Shown here piece by piece: positions 48,642 through 57,788 of a stretch of DNA of 64,000 nucleotides. The DNA comes from Novosphingopyxis iocasae (GTDB taxonomy: Bacteria > Pseudomonadota > Alphaproteobacteria > Sphingomonadales > Sphingomonadaceae). Positions within the stretch are counted from its first letter, which is position 1, and each line of letters begins with the position of its first letter. Location of the stretch: positions 643,001-707,000 of the forward strand of contig NZ_CP060495.1 of NCBI RefSeq assembly GCF_014334095.1, written 5' to 3'. The translations under genes and the position numbers were made by a program. A model generated the notes under the pieces. The model was not told the DNA's origin and made no database searches. It saw only the letters and a list, made by a program, of their open reading frames with translations.

Positions 48642-49655
48642 ATGCGGACTTACGATATGCGGCTTTCGCCCATCCAGATCGGCGACATCACCATTGCGCA
48701 GCCGGTGATCCTCGCGCCAATGACCGGTGTGACGGACATGCCGTTCCGAAAGCTTGTGCGCCGCTACGGCTCCGGCCTCAACGTGACCGAGATGATCGCC
48801 AGCCAGGCGATGATCCGTGAGACGCTCCAATCGGTCCAGAAGGCGGCGTGGGACCCGGCGGAGGAGCCGGTATCGATGCAGCTTGCCGGCTGCGATCCGC
48901 AAGTGATGGCCGAGGCGGCGAAGCTGAATGAAGATCGCGGCGCGGCGATTATCGATATCAATATGGGCTGCCCGGTGAAGAAGGTCGTCAATGGCGATGC
49001 GGGCTCTGCTCTGATGCGCGATCTTCCGCTGGCGCGTCGCTTGATCGAGGCGACCGTGAATGCCGTGAAGGTGCCGGTCACTGTAAAGATGCGCATGGGC
49101 TGGGACCATTCGAGCCTGAACGCGCCGGAGCTTGCGCATATTGCCGAGGATGTCGGTGCCAAGCTGATCACCGTGCATGGCCGCACGCGCTGCCAGATGT
49201 ACAAGGGGACGGCGGACTGGTCGTTCATTGCGAAGGTGAAAGAGGCCACGAACCTTCCCGTCATCGCCAATGGCGACATCTGCTCTATCGAGGATGCCGA
49301 CAAGGCGTTGGAGCAAAGCGGGGCGGATGGCGTCATGATCGGCCGCGGCGCTTATGGAAAGCCGTGGCTGCTCGGGCAGGTGATGCGCTGGTTGGCGGAC
49401 GGTACCCGTCTGCCCGATCCCTCGCTGACGGAACAATATCGCCTGATCGATGAGCATTATCTGGCAATGATGGATCATTATGGTCCGGATGTCGGCGCCC
49501 GGTGCGCGCGCAAGCATCTGGGCTGGTACGTCAAGGGCCTGCCCGGTTCGGCAGAATGGCGCAATGCGGTGAATCAGGAGCCGGATCCGAAAAAGGTGCG
49601 CGATATGCTCGCCCGCTTCTACGAGCCCTATCTGGAGCGTGCAGAAGCGGCTTGA
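48642..49655 (+). CDS. dusB: tRNA-dihydrouridine synthase DusB
   Basis: 337 residues. It reduces uridine to dihydrouridine in the D arm with [23 protein letters not shown] binds FMN; the catalytic Cys110 is in [27 protein letters not shown] and IANGDICS are conserved. DusB is the family member that usually precedes the ntr genes in proteobacteria. Two ATGs are in frame (48642 and 48657); I used the first. It starts the rightward run to hflX. Confidence 0.96.
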   Translation: MRTYDMRLSPIQIGDITIAQPVILAPMTGVTDMPFRKLVRRYGSGLNVTEMIASQAMIRETLQSVQKAAWDPAEEPVSMQLAGCDPQVMAEAAKLNEDRGAAIIDINMGCPVKKVVNGDAGSALMRDLPLARRLIEATVNAVKVPVTVKMRMGWDHSSLNAPELAHIAEDVGAKLITVHGRTRCQMYKGTADWSFIAKVKEATNLPVIANGDICSIEDADKALEQSGADGVMIGRGAYGKPWLLGQVMRWLADGTRLPDPSLTEQYRLIDEHYLAMMDHYGPDVGARCARKHLGWYVKGLPGSAEWRNAVNQEPDPKKVRDMLARFYEPYLERAEAA

Positions 49656-49746
49656 CGCGTCCAGCCGGGTCCAGCGGACGGTGAATATCGCTTTTAGACC
49701 GCTTTTTGTGGTGAACCGGCCACGTTGATGGGCTAACTGTGTCCTG

Positions 49747-52026
49747 ATGGCCACTAGCGCGCCCCGATTGGACGTTGAGATAAGCGAACGCCGCCGAAGC
49801 GTCTTCTCCCGACTGGCGGACTTCGCCGGCGGCGAACGTGCCATCTCCATATGGGAGTGGGGCAGCGCGATCGGGATGCTCCTGATTGCCGGTCTCACCT
49901 ACTGGGTGCTGTCGGGCCAAGGCAGCAACAATGTGCCGCTTAGCCCTGTCGTCATGGCGGCACTGCTTGTCGTCAATCTGTTGCCCGCTACTGCAATTCT
50001 TGTCCTTGGCGGCCGGAGGATGGCGCTGCGCCGCGCCGCGCGGTCGTCGATCGGCAGCAAGGGGCGGCTCCATGTCCGGCTGGTGGCGCTGTTCTCGCTG
50101 ATCGCCGCGGTACCGACCTTGCTGGTCGTGATCTTTGCCTCGATCCTGTTTCAGAGCGGTGTGCAATTCTGGTTCTCGGACCCGGCGCGCGGAATGATCG
50201 AAAATTCGGTTTCGCTCTCCAAGGGCTATTACGCCGAAAAACTGAACGACGTGCGCGACGAAACGCTCACCATGGCGAGCGATCTCAGGATCGTGCTCGG
50301 CCAAACCAGCCTGCAGTCGCCCGCCTTTCAGGATGCCTATGTCGTTCAAACCGTGGGCCGTAAATTCAATCAGGCGGTCATGGTCCAACTGGGCGAGGAC
50401 GGGCGCCAGCGCACGGCCGCGGTGGCAGGTTCGGAGGGCACACCGACGGGCGATCCCCAGTGGATAGCGCCGGGCATCATGCGCCAGCTAAAGGCTGGCG
50501 AGCAGATCGTGGTGCAGGCCGATGCGGACAAGATCGAATCCGCCACGCCGATTTTTCCGGAGAGCGGGCTCTATCTCTACACCACCCGCACCGTGAATTC
50601 GGCCGGCTTCACGATGGGAGACCGCGCGCAGGAGGTGTTGAACGATTATCGCGCGCTGGCCGAGCGATCGCGCAGTCTGCAGCTTCAGTTCAATGCCGCG
50701 CTGTTCCTGATCTCACTGCTGATCATCGGCGTTGCCGTATGGGTGGCGTTGCTGGTGGCGGACCGGCTGGTCAATCCGGTTACCGAGCTGGTCTATGCCG
50801 CGCAGAATGTGGCCGACGGCAAATTTTCCACGCGCGTGCCGATCGTCGACGACCAGCCGGATGAAATCGGAATTTTGCGCCGCTCGTTCAATCGCATGAC
50901 GGAGCGCCTAGAAATCCAGACCTCCGATCTGCTAGCTGCGAACAGTCAGCTCGATGGACGCCGCGCGTTCATCGAGACCGTGCTGGAATCGGTGACGGCC
51001 GGCATCGTCAGCCTGGGCGACGATGGGCGCATCCGTCTTGCCAACAGCATCGCCCAGCAATTGCTTGGCAGCGATGGCCAGGGTCTTATCGATAGGCCGC
51101 TGCGCGATGTTTCGCCCGCTATGGCGGATCTGGTCGATGGAGGAGAAGAGCGCGCGGTGATGCAGTTCGGCGGCGGTGACGATGCCCGGACGCTCGCCGT
51201 GAATCTGTCCGTCCGGCCCGACGCCAAGGTTCTGACGTTCGAGGATATTACGCAGCAACTGGTAGACCAGCGCCGCGCCGCCTGGGCCGATGTCGCCCGC
51301 CGCATCGCGCACGAAATCAAGAACCCTCTCACCCCGATCCAGCTCGCCGCCGAGCGGCTGAAGCGCAAGTTCGGCAAGGACATTACGAAAGATGGCGATG
51401 TCTTCCTGGAACTGACCGGCACGATCATTCGCCAGGTTGGCGACCTTCGCAATATCGTCGACGAGTTCTCCGCCTTCGCGCGCATGCCCAAGCCCGTCTT
51501 CCGCAGCGAGAGCCTGCAGGATATGGTCAAACAGTCGCTATTGCTTCACGAAGTCGCACACCCCGATATCATTTTCGATCTTAATGCACCGGATGAAGAT
51601 GTCGAACTGGTGTGCGATCGACGCCAGATCGGCCAAGCGCTCACCAACATCATCAAGAACGCGGTGGAGGCGGTCGATGAACGTGCTCAAGCCGATCCCG
51701 ATTTCAATCTCTCCGATGGCCGGATTGGCGTCCGGATCGCAAAGGGCGACGATGACATCCGTGTCGAGATTGGTGATAACGGCATCGGATTGCCCGAGGA
51801 CCGCGATCGCATTGTCGAGCCCTATATGACCACCCGCGCCAGCGGCACCGGCCTCGGCCTCGCGATTGTGAAGAAGATCGTCGAGGAGCATTTCGGCGAG
51901 ATCGGCTTCAGCGATTCCGCTGATGGCGGCACTTGCGTAACCTTGCGCTTCTCTCCCGCGTTGTTGGGTACGCCCGGCGGCAACAAACTCAGTGACGACC
52001 AGAACGGCCCGAAGGACCAGAATTAA
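49747..52026 (+). CDS. ntrY: Sensor histidine kinase NtrY
   Basis: 759 residues. Three or four membrane segments lie in the first 135 residues; a periplasmic region follows, then a helix at about 318-340 with HAMP (RLVNPVTELVYAAQNVADGKF). A PAS-like region (FIETVLESVTAGIVSLGDDGRIRLAN) precedes the HisKA helix with His522 in ARRIAHEIKNPLTPIQLAAE. The ATPase has its N box (NIIKNAVEAV), G1 (GDNGIGLP) and G2 (GTGLGLAIVKKI). It senses redox or nitrogen status and phosphorylates NtrX. It overlaps ntrX by one base (TAATG). No ntrB or ntrC lies before it. Confidence 0.95.
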   Translation: MATSAPRLDVEISERRRSVFSRLADFAGGERAISIWEWGSAIGMLLIAGLTYWVLSGQGSNNVPLSPVVMAALLVVNLLPATAILVLGGRRMALRRAARSSIGSKGRLHVRLVALFSLIAAVPTLLVVIFASILFQSGVQFWFSDPARGMIENSVSLSKGYYAEKLNDVRDETLTMASDLRIVLGQTSLQSPAFQDAYVVQTVGRKFNQAVMVQLGEDGRQRTAAVAGSEGTPTGDPQWIAPGIMRQLKAGEQIVVQADADKIESATPIFPESGLYLYTTRTVNSAGFTMGDRAQEVLNDYRALAERSRSLQLQFNAALFLISLLIIGVAVWVALLVADRLVNPVTELVYAAQNVADGKFSTRVPIVDDQPDEIGILRRSFNRMTERLEIQTSDLLAANSQLDGRRAFIETVLESVTAGIVSLGDDGRIRLANSIAQQLLGSDGQGLIDRPLRDVSPAMADLVDGGEERAVMQFGGGDDARTLAVNLSVRPDAKVLTFEDITQQLVDQRRAAWADVARRIAHEIKNPLTPIQLAAERLKRKFGKDITKDGDVFLELTGTIIRQVGDLRNIVDEFSAFARMPKPVFRSESLQDMVKQSLLLHEVAHPDIIFDLNAPDEDVELVCDRRQIGQALTNIIKNAVEAVDERAQADPDFNLSDGRIGVRIAKGDDDIRVEIGDNGIGLPEDRDRIVEPYMTTRASGTGLGLAIVKKIVEEHFGEIGFSDSADGGTCVTLRFSPALLGTPGGNKLSDDQNGPKDQN

Positions 52027-53405
52027 TGTCGCTCGATATCCTCATAGTCGATGACGAAAAGGACATTCGTGATCTCGTTGCAGGCGTGCTCTCGGACGAG
52101 GGTTTCGAAACGCGGACAGCCGAGAACAGCGATAGCGCGATGGATGCAATCAACGAACGTCGTCCGTCGCTTCTGCTTCTCGATGTCTGGCTCCGCGGCT
52201 CGAAAATGGACGGTCTCGAAATCCTCAAAGAGGTAAAGAGCCGCGATCCGGATCTTCCGGTGATCGTGTTCTCCGGTCATGGAAATATCGATACCGCGGT
52301 GGCCGCGGTGGGCATGGGCGCCGTCGATTTCATTGAGAAGCCTTTCGAGGCCGAGCGGCTGATACACCTCGTCAATCGCGCTACGGAAACCGAGCGACTG
52401 AAGCAGGAAAACGCCGTCCTCAAAGAAAAGGTAGGACAGGCCGAGGAGCTGACCGGCAATTCCAGTACCATCAACAATGTCCGCGCGACGCTGAAGCGTG
52501 TGGCCGGCACGGGAAGTCGTTTGCTGATTACCGGGCCGGCGGGCGTTGGAAAGGAAGTGGCCGCGCGGCTTTTGCATGGCTGGAGCCCGCGCGCTTCGGC
52601 AGCTTTCGTCACCGTCAGCGCTGCCCGTATGGCGCCGGATCATGTCGAGGAAGAACTGTTTGGGATGGAGCGGGAGGGGCGCCTTATTCAGGCTGGCCTG
52701 CTTGAGCGAGCCCATGGCGGCACCCTGTTCATCGACGAAGTCGCGGATATGCCGCTCAACACGCAAGGGAAAATTTTGCGTGTGCTGACCGACCAGAGCT
52801 TTATCCGCGTCGGCGGCAGCCGTCCTGTTCGTGTCGACGTGCGCTTCATCTCTTCCACCTCGCGCGATCTTGCGGAGGAAATTGAGGCAAAGCGGTTCCG
52901 GGAAGATCTGTTCTACAGGCTCAACGTGGTGCCGATCGATCTGCCGCCGTTGACCGAGCGGCGCGAGGACATCCCGGCGCTGGCGCGTCATTTCGTCGCC
53001 CGCTTCTCCAGCGAACAGCATATAGCGCCACCCGAGATTACCGAAGAGGCGATGGCAGCGCTGCAATCATGTGAGTGGCCGGGTAATGTCCGCCAACTCC
53101 GCAATGTGATCGAGCGGACGATCATTCTTTCCCCGGTCGAGCGGCGGGACAAGATCGAACTCGACATGTTGCCGCCGGAAGTGATGGGACAGGATGGAAA
53201 TTCGGGGTCCGCAATCACCAACATGATGGGATCGCCGCTGCGCGAAGCCAGGGAAACCTTTGAACGCGAATATCTTCGCATCCAGATCCGGCGTTTTTCG
53301 GGGAACGTGTCTCGCACGGCTACGTTCATCGGTATGGAGCGCTCTGCCCTGCACAGGAAGCTCAAGCTTCTCGGAATTTCCGATCGGAAAAAGGAAGGCG
53401 ATTAA
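52026..53405 (+). CDS. ntrX: NtrX response regulator, AAA+ type without GAFTGA loop
   Basis: 459 residues. The receiver has phosphoacceptor Asp53 in LLLLDVWLRG and Lys in EKPFEAERL. The AAA+ domain has Walker A GPAGVGKEV and Walker B HGGTLFIDEVAD. After ELFGMERE it runs directly to GRLIQAGLLERAHGG, so the GAFTGA sigma-54 contact motif is missing. A Fis-type helix-turn-helix ends the protein (GNVSRTATFIGMERSALHRKLKLLGI). Absence of GAFTGA, seen in several alphaproteobacterial NtrX proteins, implies it does not remodel sigma-54 polymerase in the usual way. Confidence 0.96.
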   Translation: MSLDILIVDDEKDIRDLVAGVLSDEGFETRTAENSDSAMDAINERRPSLLLLDVWLRGSKMDGLEILKEVKSRDPDLPVIVFSGHGNIDTAVAAVGMGAVDFIEKPFEAERLIHLVNRATETERLKQENAVLKEKVGQAEELTGNSSTINNVRATLKRVAGTGSRLLITGPAGVGKEVAARLLHGWSPRASAAFVTVSAARMAPDHVEEELFGMEREGRLIQAGLLERAHGGTLFIDEVADMPLNTQGKILRVLTDQSFIRVGGSRPVRVDVRFISSTSRDLAEEIEAKRFREDLFYRLNVVPIDLPPLTERREDIPALARHFVARFSSEQHIAPPEITEEAMAALQSCEWPGNVRQLRNVIERTIILSPVERRDKIELDMLPPEVMGQDGNSGSAITNMMGSPLREARETFEREYLRIQIRRFSGNVSRTATFIGMERSALHRKLKLLGISDRKKEGD

Positions 53406-53479
53406 GCCCTCGGCAGACAGAGTGACGATAACAATAATCCGCGGGGACAAACGCCCGCCAAATTCGGGGGAACAATCGA

Positions 53480-53974
53480 ATGGCAGATGGAAATAACGGA
53501 CTTCAGGACCTGTTCCTGAACAATTTGCGCAAGACCAAGACGCCGGTAACGATGTTTTTGGTGAAGGGCGTAAAACTGCAGGGTATCATCACCTGGTTTG
53601 ACAACTTTTCCGTGCTCCTGCGCCGCGATGGCCAGGCCCAGCTTGTCTACAAGCATGCGATCAGCACAGTCATGGCTAGTGAGCCTGTCGAGATGGAACA
53701 GTTCGACGACCTGATGGCGTCGGCGAACAACCGCAAAGGCGTGTTGCAGGAGGTGTTCCTCCATGCCGTGCGCGATACCGAGGAGCCGGTGACGATGTTC
53801 CTGGTGAACGGCGTAATGCTGCAGGGGACCATCCGCGCATATGACCTGTTCTCGCTACTGCTGGAGCGGGAAAATATGTGCCAGCTCGTTTACAAGCACG
53901 CCGTGTCGACCGTTCAGCCGCTGCAGCCGATCAACCTTGCCGAATATAACCGCGAAGACGAGGAGGACGATTGA
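53480..53974 (+). CDS. hfq: RNA chaperone Hfq, tandem two-domain form
   Basis: 164 residues made of two complete Hfq Sm domains in one chain: residues about 8-70 and 89-151, each ending in YKHA(I/V)STV. Ordinary Hfq is a single domain of about 70 residues forming a hexamer; here a trimer of tandems could make the same ring. The halves differ: rim residues R17-K18-T19-K20 in the first versus R98-D99-T100-E101 in the second, and distal Lys32 versus Met113. Zymomonas Hfq has the same doubled design. The acidic tail (NREDEEDD) is short. Its stop overlaps the hflX start. Confidence 0.95.
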   Translation: MADGNNGLQDLFLNNLRKTKTPVTMFLVKGVKLQGIITWFDNFSVLLRRDGQAQLVYKHAISTVMASEPVEMEQFDDLMASANNRKGVLQEVFLHAVRDTEEPVTMFLVNGVMLQGTIRAYDLFSLLLERENMCQLVYKHAVSTVQPLQPINLAEYNREDEEDD

Positions 53975-55299
53975 GTACCGGTTTTACGCTCGGACGCGAG
54001 GATGAATTTTCCCGCGGTGCCCGTACGGTGCTCGTCCTCCCGCAGATCGACCGAGAGTCCGGTTTCGACGCCGACGCGCGGCTTGAGGAGGGCAGGGGGC
54101 TAGCCCTCGCAATCGGACTGAATGTCGTAGAATCGCGCACCTACCGCGTGCGCACGCCACGCGCAGCCACCCTACTGGGCGGCGGGCAGGTTGAGGAAAT
54201 CGCGGCGGCGATTGAAGAGAACGATGCTGAACTGCTGATCGTTGACGCGCAGCTAAGCGCAATCCAGCAGCGCAACCTGGAGGACAAGACCGGTACCAAG
54301 GTGATCGACCGCACCGGGCTCATCCTCGAAATTTTTGGTGAGCGCGCAGCAACCGCCGAAGGTCGTCTGCAGGTTGAGCTTGCCCATCTTGATTATCAGG
54401 CCGGTCGTCTCGTCCGCAGCTGGACGCACCTTGAACGCCAGCGCGGCGGCTTTGGTTTTCTAGGCGGTCCGGGTGAAACCCAGATCGAAGCCGACCGTCG
54501 CCTGATCCGTGATCGCATGGCCAAGCTGCGCCGGGAACTGGAGGATGTGCGCCGCACGCGCTCGCTGCATCGCGACCGGCGTCAGCGCGCTCCCTGGCCC
54601 GTCGTGGCGCTGGTCGGCTATACCAATGCCGGAAAGTCCACGCTTTTCAACCGCCTGACCGGAAGTGACGTCATGGCGGAAGATCTGCTGTTCGCCACGC
54701 TCGATCCCACCATGCGTGAGATCAGTCTGCCCGGTCTGGATAAAGCAATATTGTCAGATACCGTCGGCTTCGTTTCCGATTTGCCGACCGAACTCATTGC
54801 TGCCTTCCGGGCGACGTTGGAGGAAGTGACGGCCGCGGATCTGATCGTCCATGTGCGCGATATTGCGCACGAGGAAAGCGATGCGCAGCGGGCCAATGTT
54901 TTGGCCATCCTTCGCGATCTGGGCGTGAACGGGGAAGGGGAGGAAGATCCGATCCCGATCCTTGAGGTCTGGAACAAGATCGACCTTATCGGATCTGAGC
55001 GGCGAGCCGATCTGGCAGAAGCGGCGGCGGGCCTGGACGACGTGGCTACGATCTCGGCCGTTACCGGTGAGGGCGTTGAGGCCATGCGCGAGCTGGTCGC
55101 AGGCAAGTTGACTGCGGACGACCGCGAAGCGGTGGTGCGTTTACCGGCGGGTGAGGGACGTCTGCTTGCCTGGTTGCATGAAAATGGACGGGTGCTGGGT
55201 CAATCGCAGGATGGCGAAATGACAGAATTGAACGTTCGCATGTCGGAGCGCAATTGGGGGCGTTTCCGGCGTCTTGATCAGTCCGCCGAAGATGCCTGA
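53971..55299 (+). CDS. hflX: GTPase HflX
   Basis: 442 residues. It splits 70S ribosomes under stress. The start is a TTG overlapping the hfq stop (TTGA), backed by GAGGAGG five bases before it. The N-terminal HflX domain has [16 protein letters not shown] and [30 protein letters not shown]; the GTPase has [12 protein letters not shown] (G1), [10 protein letters not shown] (G3) and WNKIDLI (G4). The linker with [20 protein letters not shown] is typical. Its last 22 bases overlap mazG on the opposite strand. Confidence 0.96.
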   Translation: MSTGFTLGREDEFSRGARTVLVLPQIDRESGFDADARLEEGRGLALAIGLNVVESRTYRVRTPRAATLLGGGQVEEIAAAIEENDAELLIVDAQLSAIQQRNLEDKTGTKVIDRTGLILEIFGERAATAEGRLQVELAHLDYQAGRLVRSWTHLERQRGGFGFLGGPGETQIEADRRLIRDRMAKLRRELEDVRRTRSLHRDRRQRAPWPVVALVGYTNAGKSTLFNRLTGSDVMAEDLLFATLDPTMREISLPGLDKAILSDTVGFVSDLPTELIAAFRATLEEVTAADLIVHVRDIAHEESDAQRANVLAILRDLGVNGEGEEDPIPILEVWNKIDLIGSERRADLAEAAAGLDDVATISAVTGEGVEAMRELVAGKLTADDREAVVRLPAGEGRLLAWLHENGRVLGQSQDGEMTELNVRMSERNWGRFRRLDQSAEDA

Positions 55300-56054
55300 G
55301 CACGCTTGGCGGTAGCCCACAGTTCTTCGAGGCTTTCGAGGGTTAAGCTTCCAAGGGGTTGATCCGCAGACTTTTCCATCTGGCGGAAGCGCCGTTCGAA
55401 TTTTGCCGTCGCACCGCGAAGCGCGGTTTCCGGATCGACTGCACGATGCCGCGCGTAGTTGACGACGGCGAACAGCAGATCACCGACCTCGTCCTCCACA
55501 TCCGCGGCGCTCGTCGCCGCTTCGGCCTCGTCCAGTTCCTCAATAATCTTGGCTTTCGCGCCACTTGCGTCAGGCCAGTCAAAGCCCACGCGGGCCGCGC
55601 GCTTCTGGATCTTTTGAGCTCGCAACAGCGCAGGTAGTGCCAGCGCAACACCGTCCAGCACGCCAACATCGCCGCGTTCGGCCGCCTTGATCTCCTCCCA
55701 GCGCTGTTCGATAGCGTGGGTTTCATTGGGCGAACTTTGATCGAAGATATGGGGATGGCGGCGAACCATCTTGTCGCAGATCGCTTTGATCACGTCCTCA
55801 ATGGCGAAAGCATCAGCTTCCTCGGCCATCCGCGCGTGGAAGACCACTTGGAGTAGCAGATCGCCAAGCTCATCCTTCAGCTCGGGCATGGAGCCACGCG
55901 CGATCGCGTCGGCAACTTCATAGGCCTCTTCAATGGTATAGGGCGCGATGCTGGCGAAGGTTTGGGCCAAGTCCCATTCGCATCCGCCTTGCGGGTCGCG
56001 CAGGCGCGCCATGATGGTTACGAGGTCGTTAAAGCTGTTGCGAGTTTCGGCCAT
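55278..56054 (-). CDS. mazG: Nucleoside triphosphate pyrophosphohydrolase MazG
   Basis: 258 residues. It hydrolyses NTPs, including damaged ones, to monophosphates. Two MazG helical units are present: GGCEWDLAQTFASIAPYTIEEAYEVADAI with the EExxD-type metal ligands and ELKDELGDLLLQVVFHARMAEE in the first, and DVEDEVGDLLFAVVNYARHRAVDPETALRGATAKFERRF in the second. Last gene of the long leftward operon; converges with hflX with 22 bases of overlap. Confidence 0.95.
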   Translation of the reverse strand: MAETRNSFNDLVTIMARLRDPQGGCEWDLAQTFASIAPYTIEEAYEVADAIARGSMPELKDELGDLLLQVVFHARMAEEADAFAIEDVIKAICDKMVRRHPHIFDQSSPNETHAIEQRWEEIKAAERGDVGVLDGVALALPALLRAQKIQKRAARVGFDWPDASGAKAKIIEELDEAEAATSAADVEDEVGDLLFAVVNYARHRAVDPETALRGATAKFERRFRQMEKSADQPLGSLTLESLEELWATAKRAQASSAD

Positions 56055-56074
56055 TCTAAGTGCGATAATACATA

Positions 56075-56254
56075 TTATGTTAAATCTGTGATCAAGTTGA
56101 TGATGAGATAGGCTGCGACGAATATGGCCACCCAGATCAGTCCGATGCGCACAGCGCCTTTCAGTGGTACGCGCCGTGCCATGAGCGAGCTAATGCATAG
56201 CACCAGAATGCCGATCGCCCAGATCAAGTTCACGCCCAGGCCGCCGCCGATCAC
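56075..56254 (-). CDS. Small two-helix membrane protein
   Basis: 59 residues, starting with a GTG whose bases overlap the stop of the upstream MBL hydrolase gene (GTGA) and ending in TAA 20 bases before mazG. Translated by me, it has two hydrophobic helices: LGVNLIWAIGILVLCISSLM at about residues 6-25 and IGLIWVAIFVAAYLIINLIT at about 37-56, joined by the short basic loop ARRVPLKGAVR. A two-spanning inner-membrane protein is predicted. No family is recognised. The position and the overlapping junction argue that it is real. Confidence 0.75.
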   Translation of the reverse strand: MIGGGLGVNLIWAIGILVLCISSLMARRVPLKGAVRIGLIWVAIFVAAYLIINLITDLT

Positions 56255-57015
56255 CAGACGAACTCCAGTCCGTCATAGGCCGGCTCCACATGCTCCGGCA
56301 GCTCAGCTTTTAGTGTGACATAGTCCATCGACTGGTCGAGATGGGTCAGCGCCGCCTGTTTAACGCCCAAATCGTCGATCCACCGCAGAACCTGCGCAAG
56401 ATGCGGATGCGTCGGATGCGGACGGCGCCGCACCGAGTCCACCACCCACAGATCGACCCCTTTGAACAGTTTGCGAGCTTCATCGGTCAAGACGTTGAAG
56501 TCCGTGGCATAGGCCATGGCCACATCGCCGATGTCGAAACGCATCGCCGCAGAACTGATGGGGCCATGCGGGAGATCGACCACGCGCACGCGAACACCTG
56601 CGATCATGCTGTCGTCGGGTAAAAGATCGACGCTGGCATAAGCGGGATATTCGTTGAAGCCCTGAAAGGCATACGGGAAACGGTCGGTCAGGATGGCCTG
56701 AGTGCGTTCGCGCGCATAGCCCTGTACCGTGCCCCGATTGTTGAAATAAACGCCGCGCAGTTCATCGATCCCATGGCAATGATCGGCATGCTCATGCGTC
56801 CAGATCACCGCGTCGAGCGTCGCCACATTCGCATCCAGCAGTTGCTCACGGCAGTCCGGCCCTGTGTCGACGATGATGTTCTTACCGTCATGCTCGATCA
56901 AGATCGAGGCACGTCGGCGCCGGTTACGCGGATCACCGGGATCGCAATCGCCCCAATCATTGCCGATCCGCGGAACACCCGAACTGGTCCCGCTGCCAAG
57001 AACCCGCAGCTTCAC
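56251..57015 (-). CDS. MBL-fold metallo-hydrolase, PhnP-like
   Basis: 254 residues. The metallo-beta-lactamase metal motif is HEHADH in WTHEHADHCHGIDEL, with further ligand candidates in VVDLPHGPISS, YATDFNVL and ALTHLDQSMDY. It opens LRVLGSGTSSGVPRIG and has a CDPGDPRNRRRRAS loop typical of PhnP-like cyclic phosphodiesterases. The exact substrate (cyclic phosphate or nucleotide) is unknown. Its ATG overlaps the tatD stop (ATGA) and its stop overlaps the small membrane gene. Confidence 0.92.
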   Translation of the reverse strand: MKLRVLGSGTSSGVPRIGNDWGDCDPGDPRNRRRRASILIEHDGKNIIVDTGPDCREQLLDANVATLDAVIWTHEHADHCHGIDELRGVYFNNRGTVQGYARERTQAILTDRFPYAFQGFNEYPAYASVDLLPDDSMIAGVRVRVVDLPHGPISSAAMRFDIGDVAMAYATDFNVLTDEARKLFKGVDLWVVDSVRRRPHPTHPHLAQVLRWIDDLGVKQAALTHLDQSMDYVTLKAELPEHVEPAYDGLEFVW

Positions 57016-57788
57016 TGGACCGCCTTCGAAAAGAGCGTGTAGAAATTCTCCGTCGTGCTTTCGCCGAGCTGTTCGATCGGGACGCCGCGAAGCTCTGCAA
57101 CATAGGCCGCCGTATCAACAACGAACGCGGGTTCGCAGGGTTTGCCGCGATGCGGAACGGGCGCCAGAAACGGGCTGTCGGTTTCGACAAGTAGCCTGTC
57201 CTTTGGAACTTTGGCTGCTACTTCTTTCAATTCCCTGGCATTCTTGAACGTCACGATACCGGAAATCGAAATGTAGAGGCCTAGGTTCAGCACCTTCTTC
57301 GCGAAATCGGCGCTGGCGGTGAAGCAATGGATCAAGGCCGGAAAAGCCCCCTTCCCCATCTCCTCCTGCAGGATTTGAAAGGTATCGGCCTCGGCCTCGC
57401 GGGTGTGGATGATCAGCGGCAGTCCGGTTTCGCGGCTCGCCGCTACATGCGCGCGAAAGCCGCGCCGCTGCTGATCGCGGTCGCTATGGTCATAATAATA
57501 ATCGAGACCGCTTTCGCCGATGCCGATCACGCGGGCGCGCTCAGCGGCTGCTACCAGCTTGGCGGTGTCCATTTCGGGGTGGGCATCCGCCTCGTGCGGA
57601 TGAATGCCGATCGAGGCCCAGACGTCAGACTCGCGTTCGGCGGTCGCCACCACATCGTCCCATTCGCTTTCGCGGGTCGATATATTGAGCATGGCGGAAA
57701 CGCCGCGTGCACGAGCGGCCGCGAGCACTTCCTGCTGCCGATCGACCAGCCCGTCATAATTTAGATGGCAGTGGCTATCGACCAGCAT
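57012..57788 (-). CDS. tatD: TatD family metal-dependent hydrolase (deoxyribonuclease)
   Basis: 258 residues of the TIM-barrel TatD family. Metal ligands: VDSHCHL at the start (His6 and His8), IGIGESGLDYYY (Glu), PLIIHTREAEADT (His), ALIHCFTAS (His) and LVETDSPFLAPVPHRG (Asp). The start at 57788 overlaps the metG stop by 14 bases; the longer open frame beyond it is not conserved. It degrades single-stranded DNA or nicks in related bacteria. Usually found next to metG and MBL hydrolase, as here. Confidence 0.95.
   Translation of the reverse strand: MLVDSHCHLNYDGLVDRQQEVLAAARARGVSAMLNISTRESEWDDVVATAERESDVWASIGIHPHEADAHPEMDTAKLVAAAERARVIGIGESGLDYYYDHSDRDQQRRGFRAHVAASRETGLPLIIHTREAEADTFQILQEEMGKGAFPALIHCFTASADFAKKVLNLGLYISISGIVTFKNARELKEVAAKVPKDRLLVETDSPFLAPVPHRGKPCEPAFVVDTAAYVAELRGVPIEQLGESTTENFYTLFSKAVQ

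Noticed and set aside
56124-56318. Rightward frame of 64 codons between mazG and the MBL hydrolase.
   Set aside because: Pro/Arg-rich with no signals; the opposite strand holds a convincing two-helix membrane protein in the same place.
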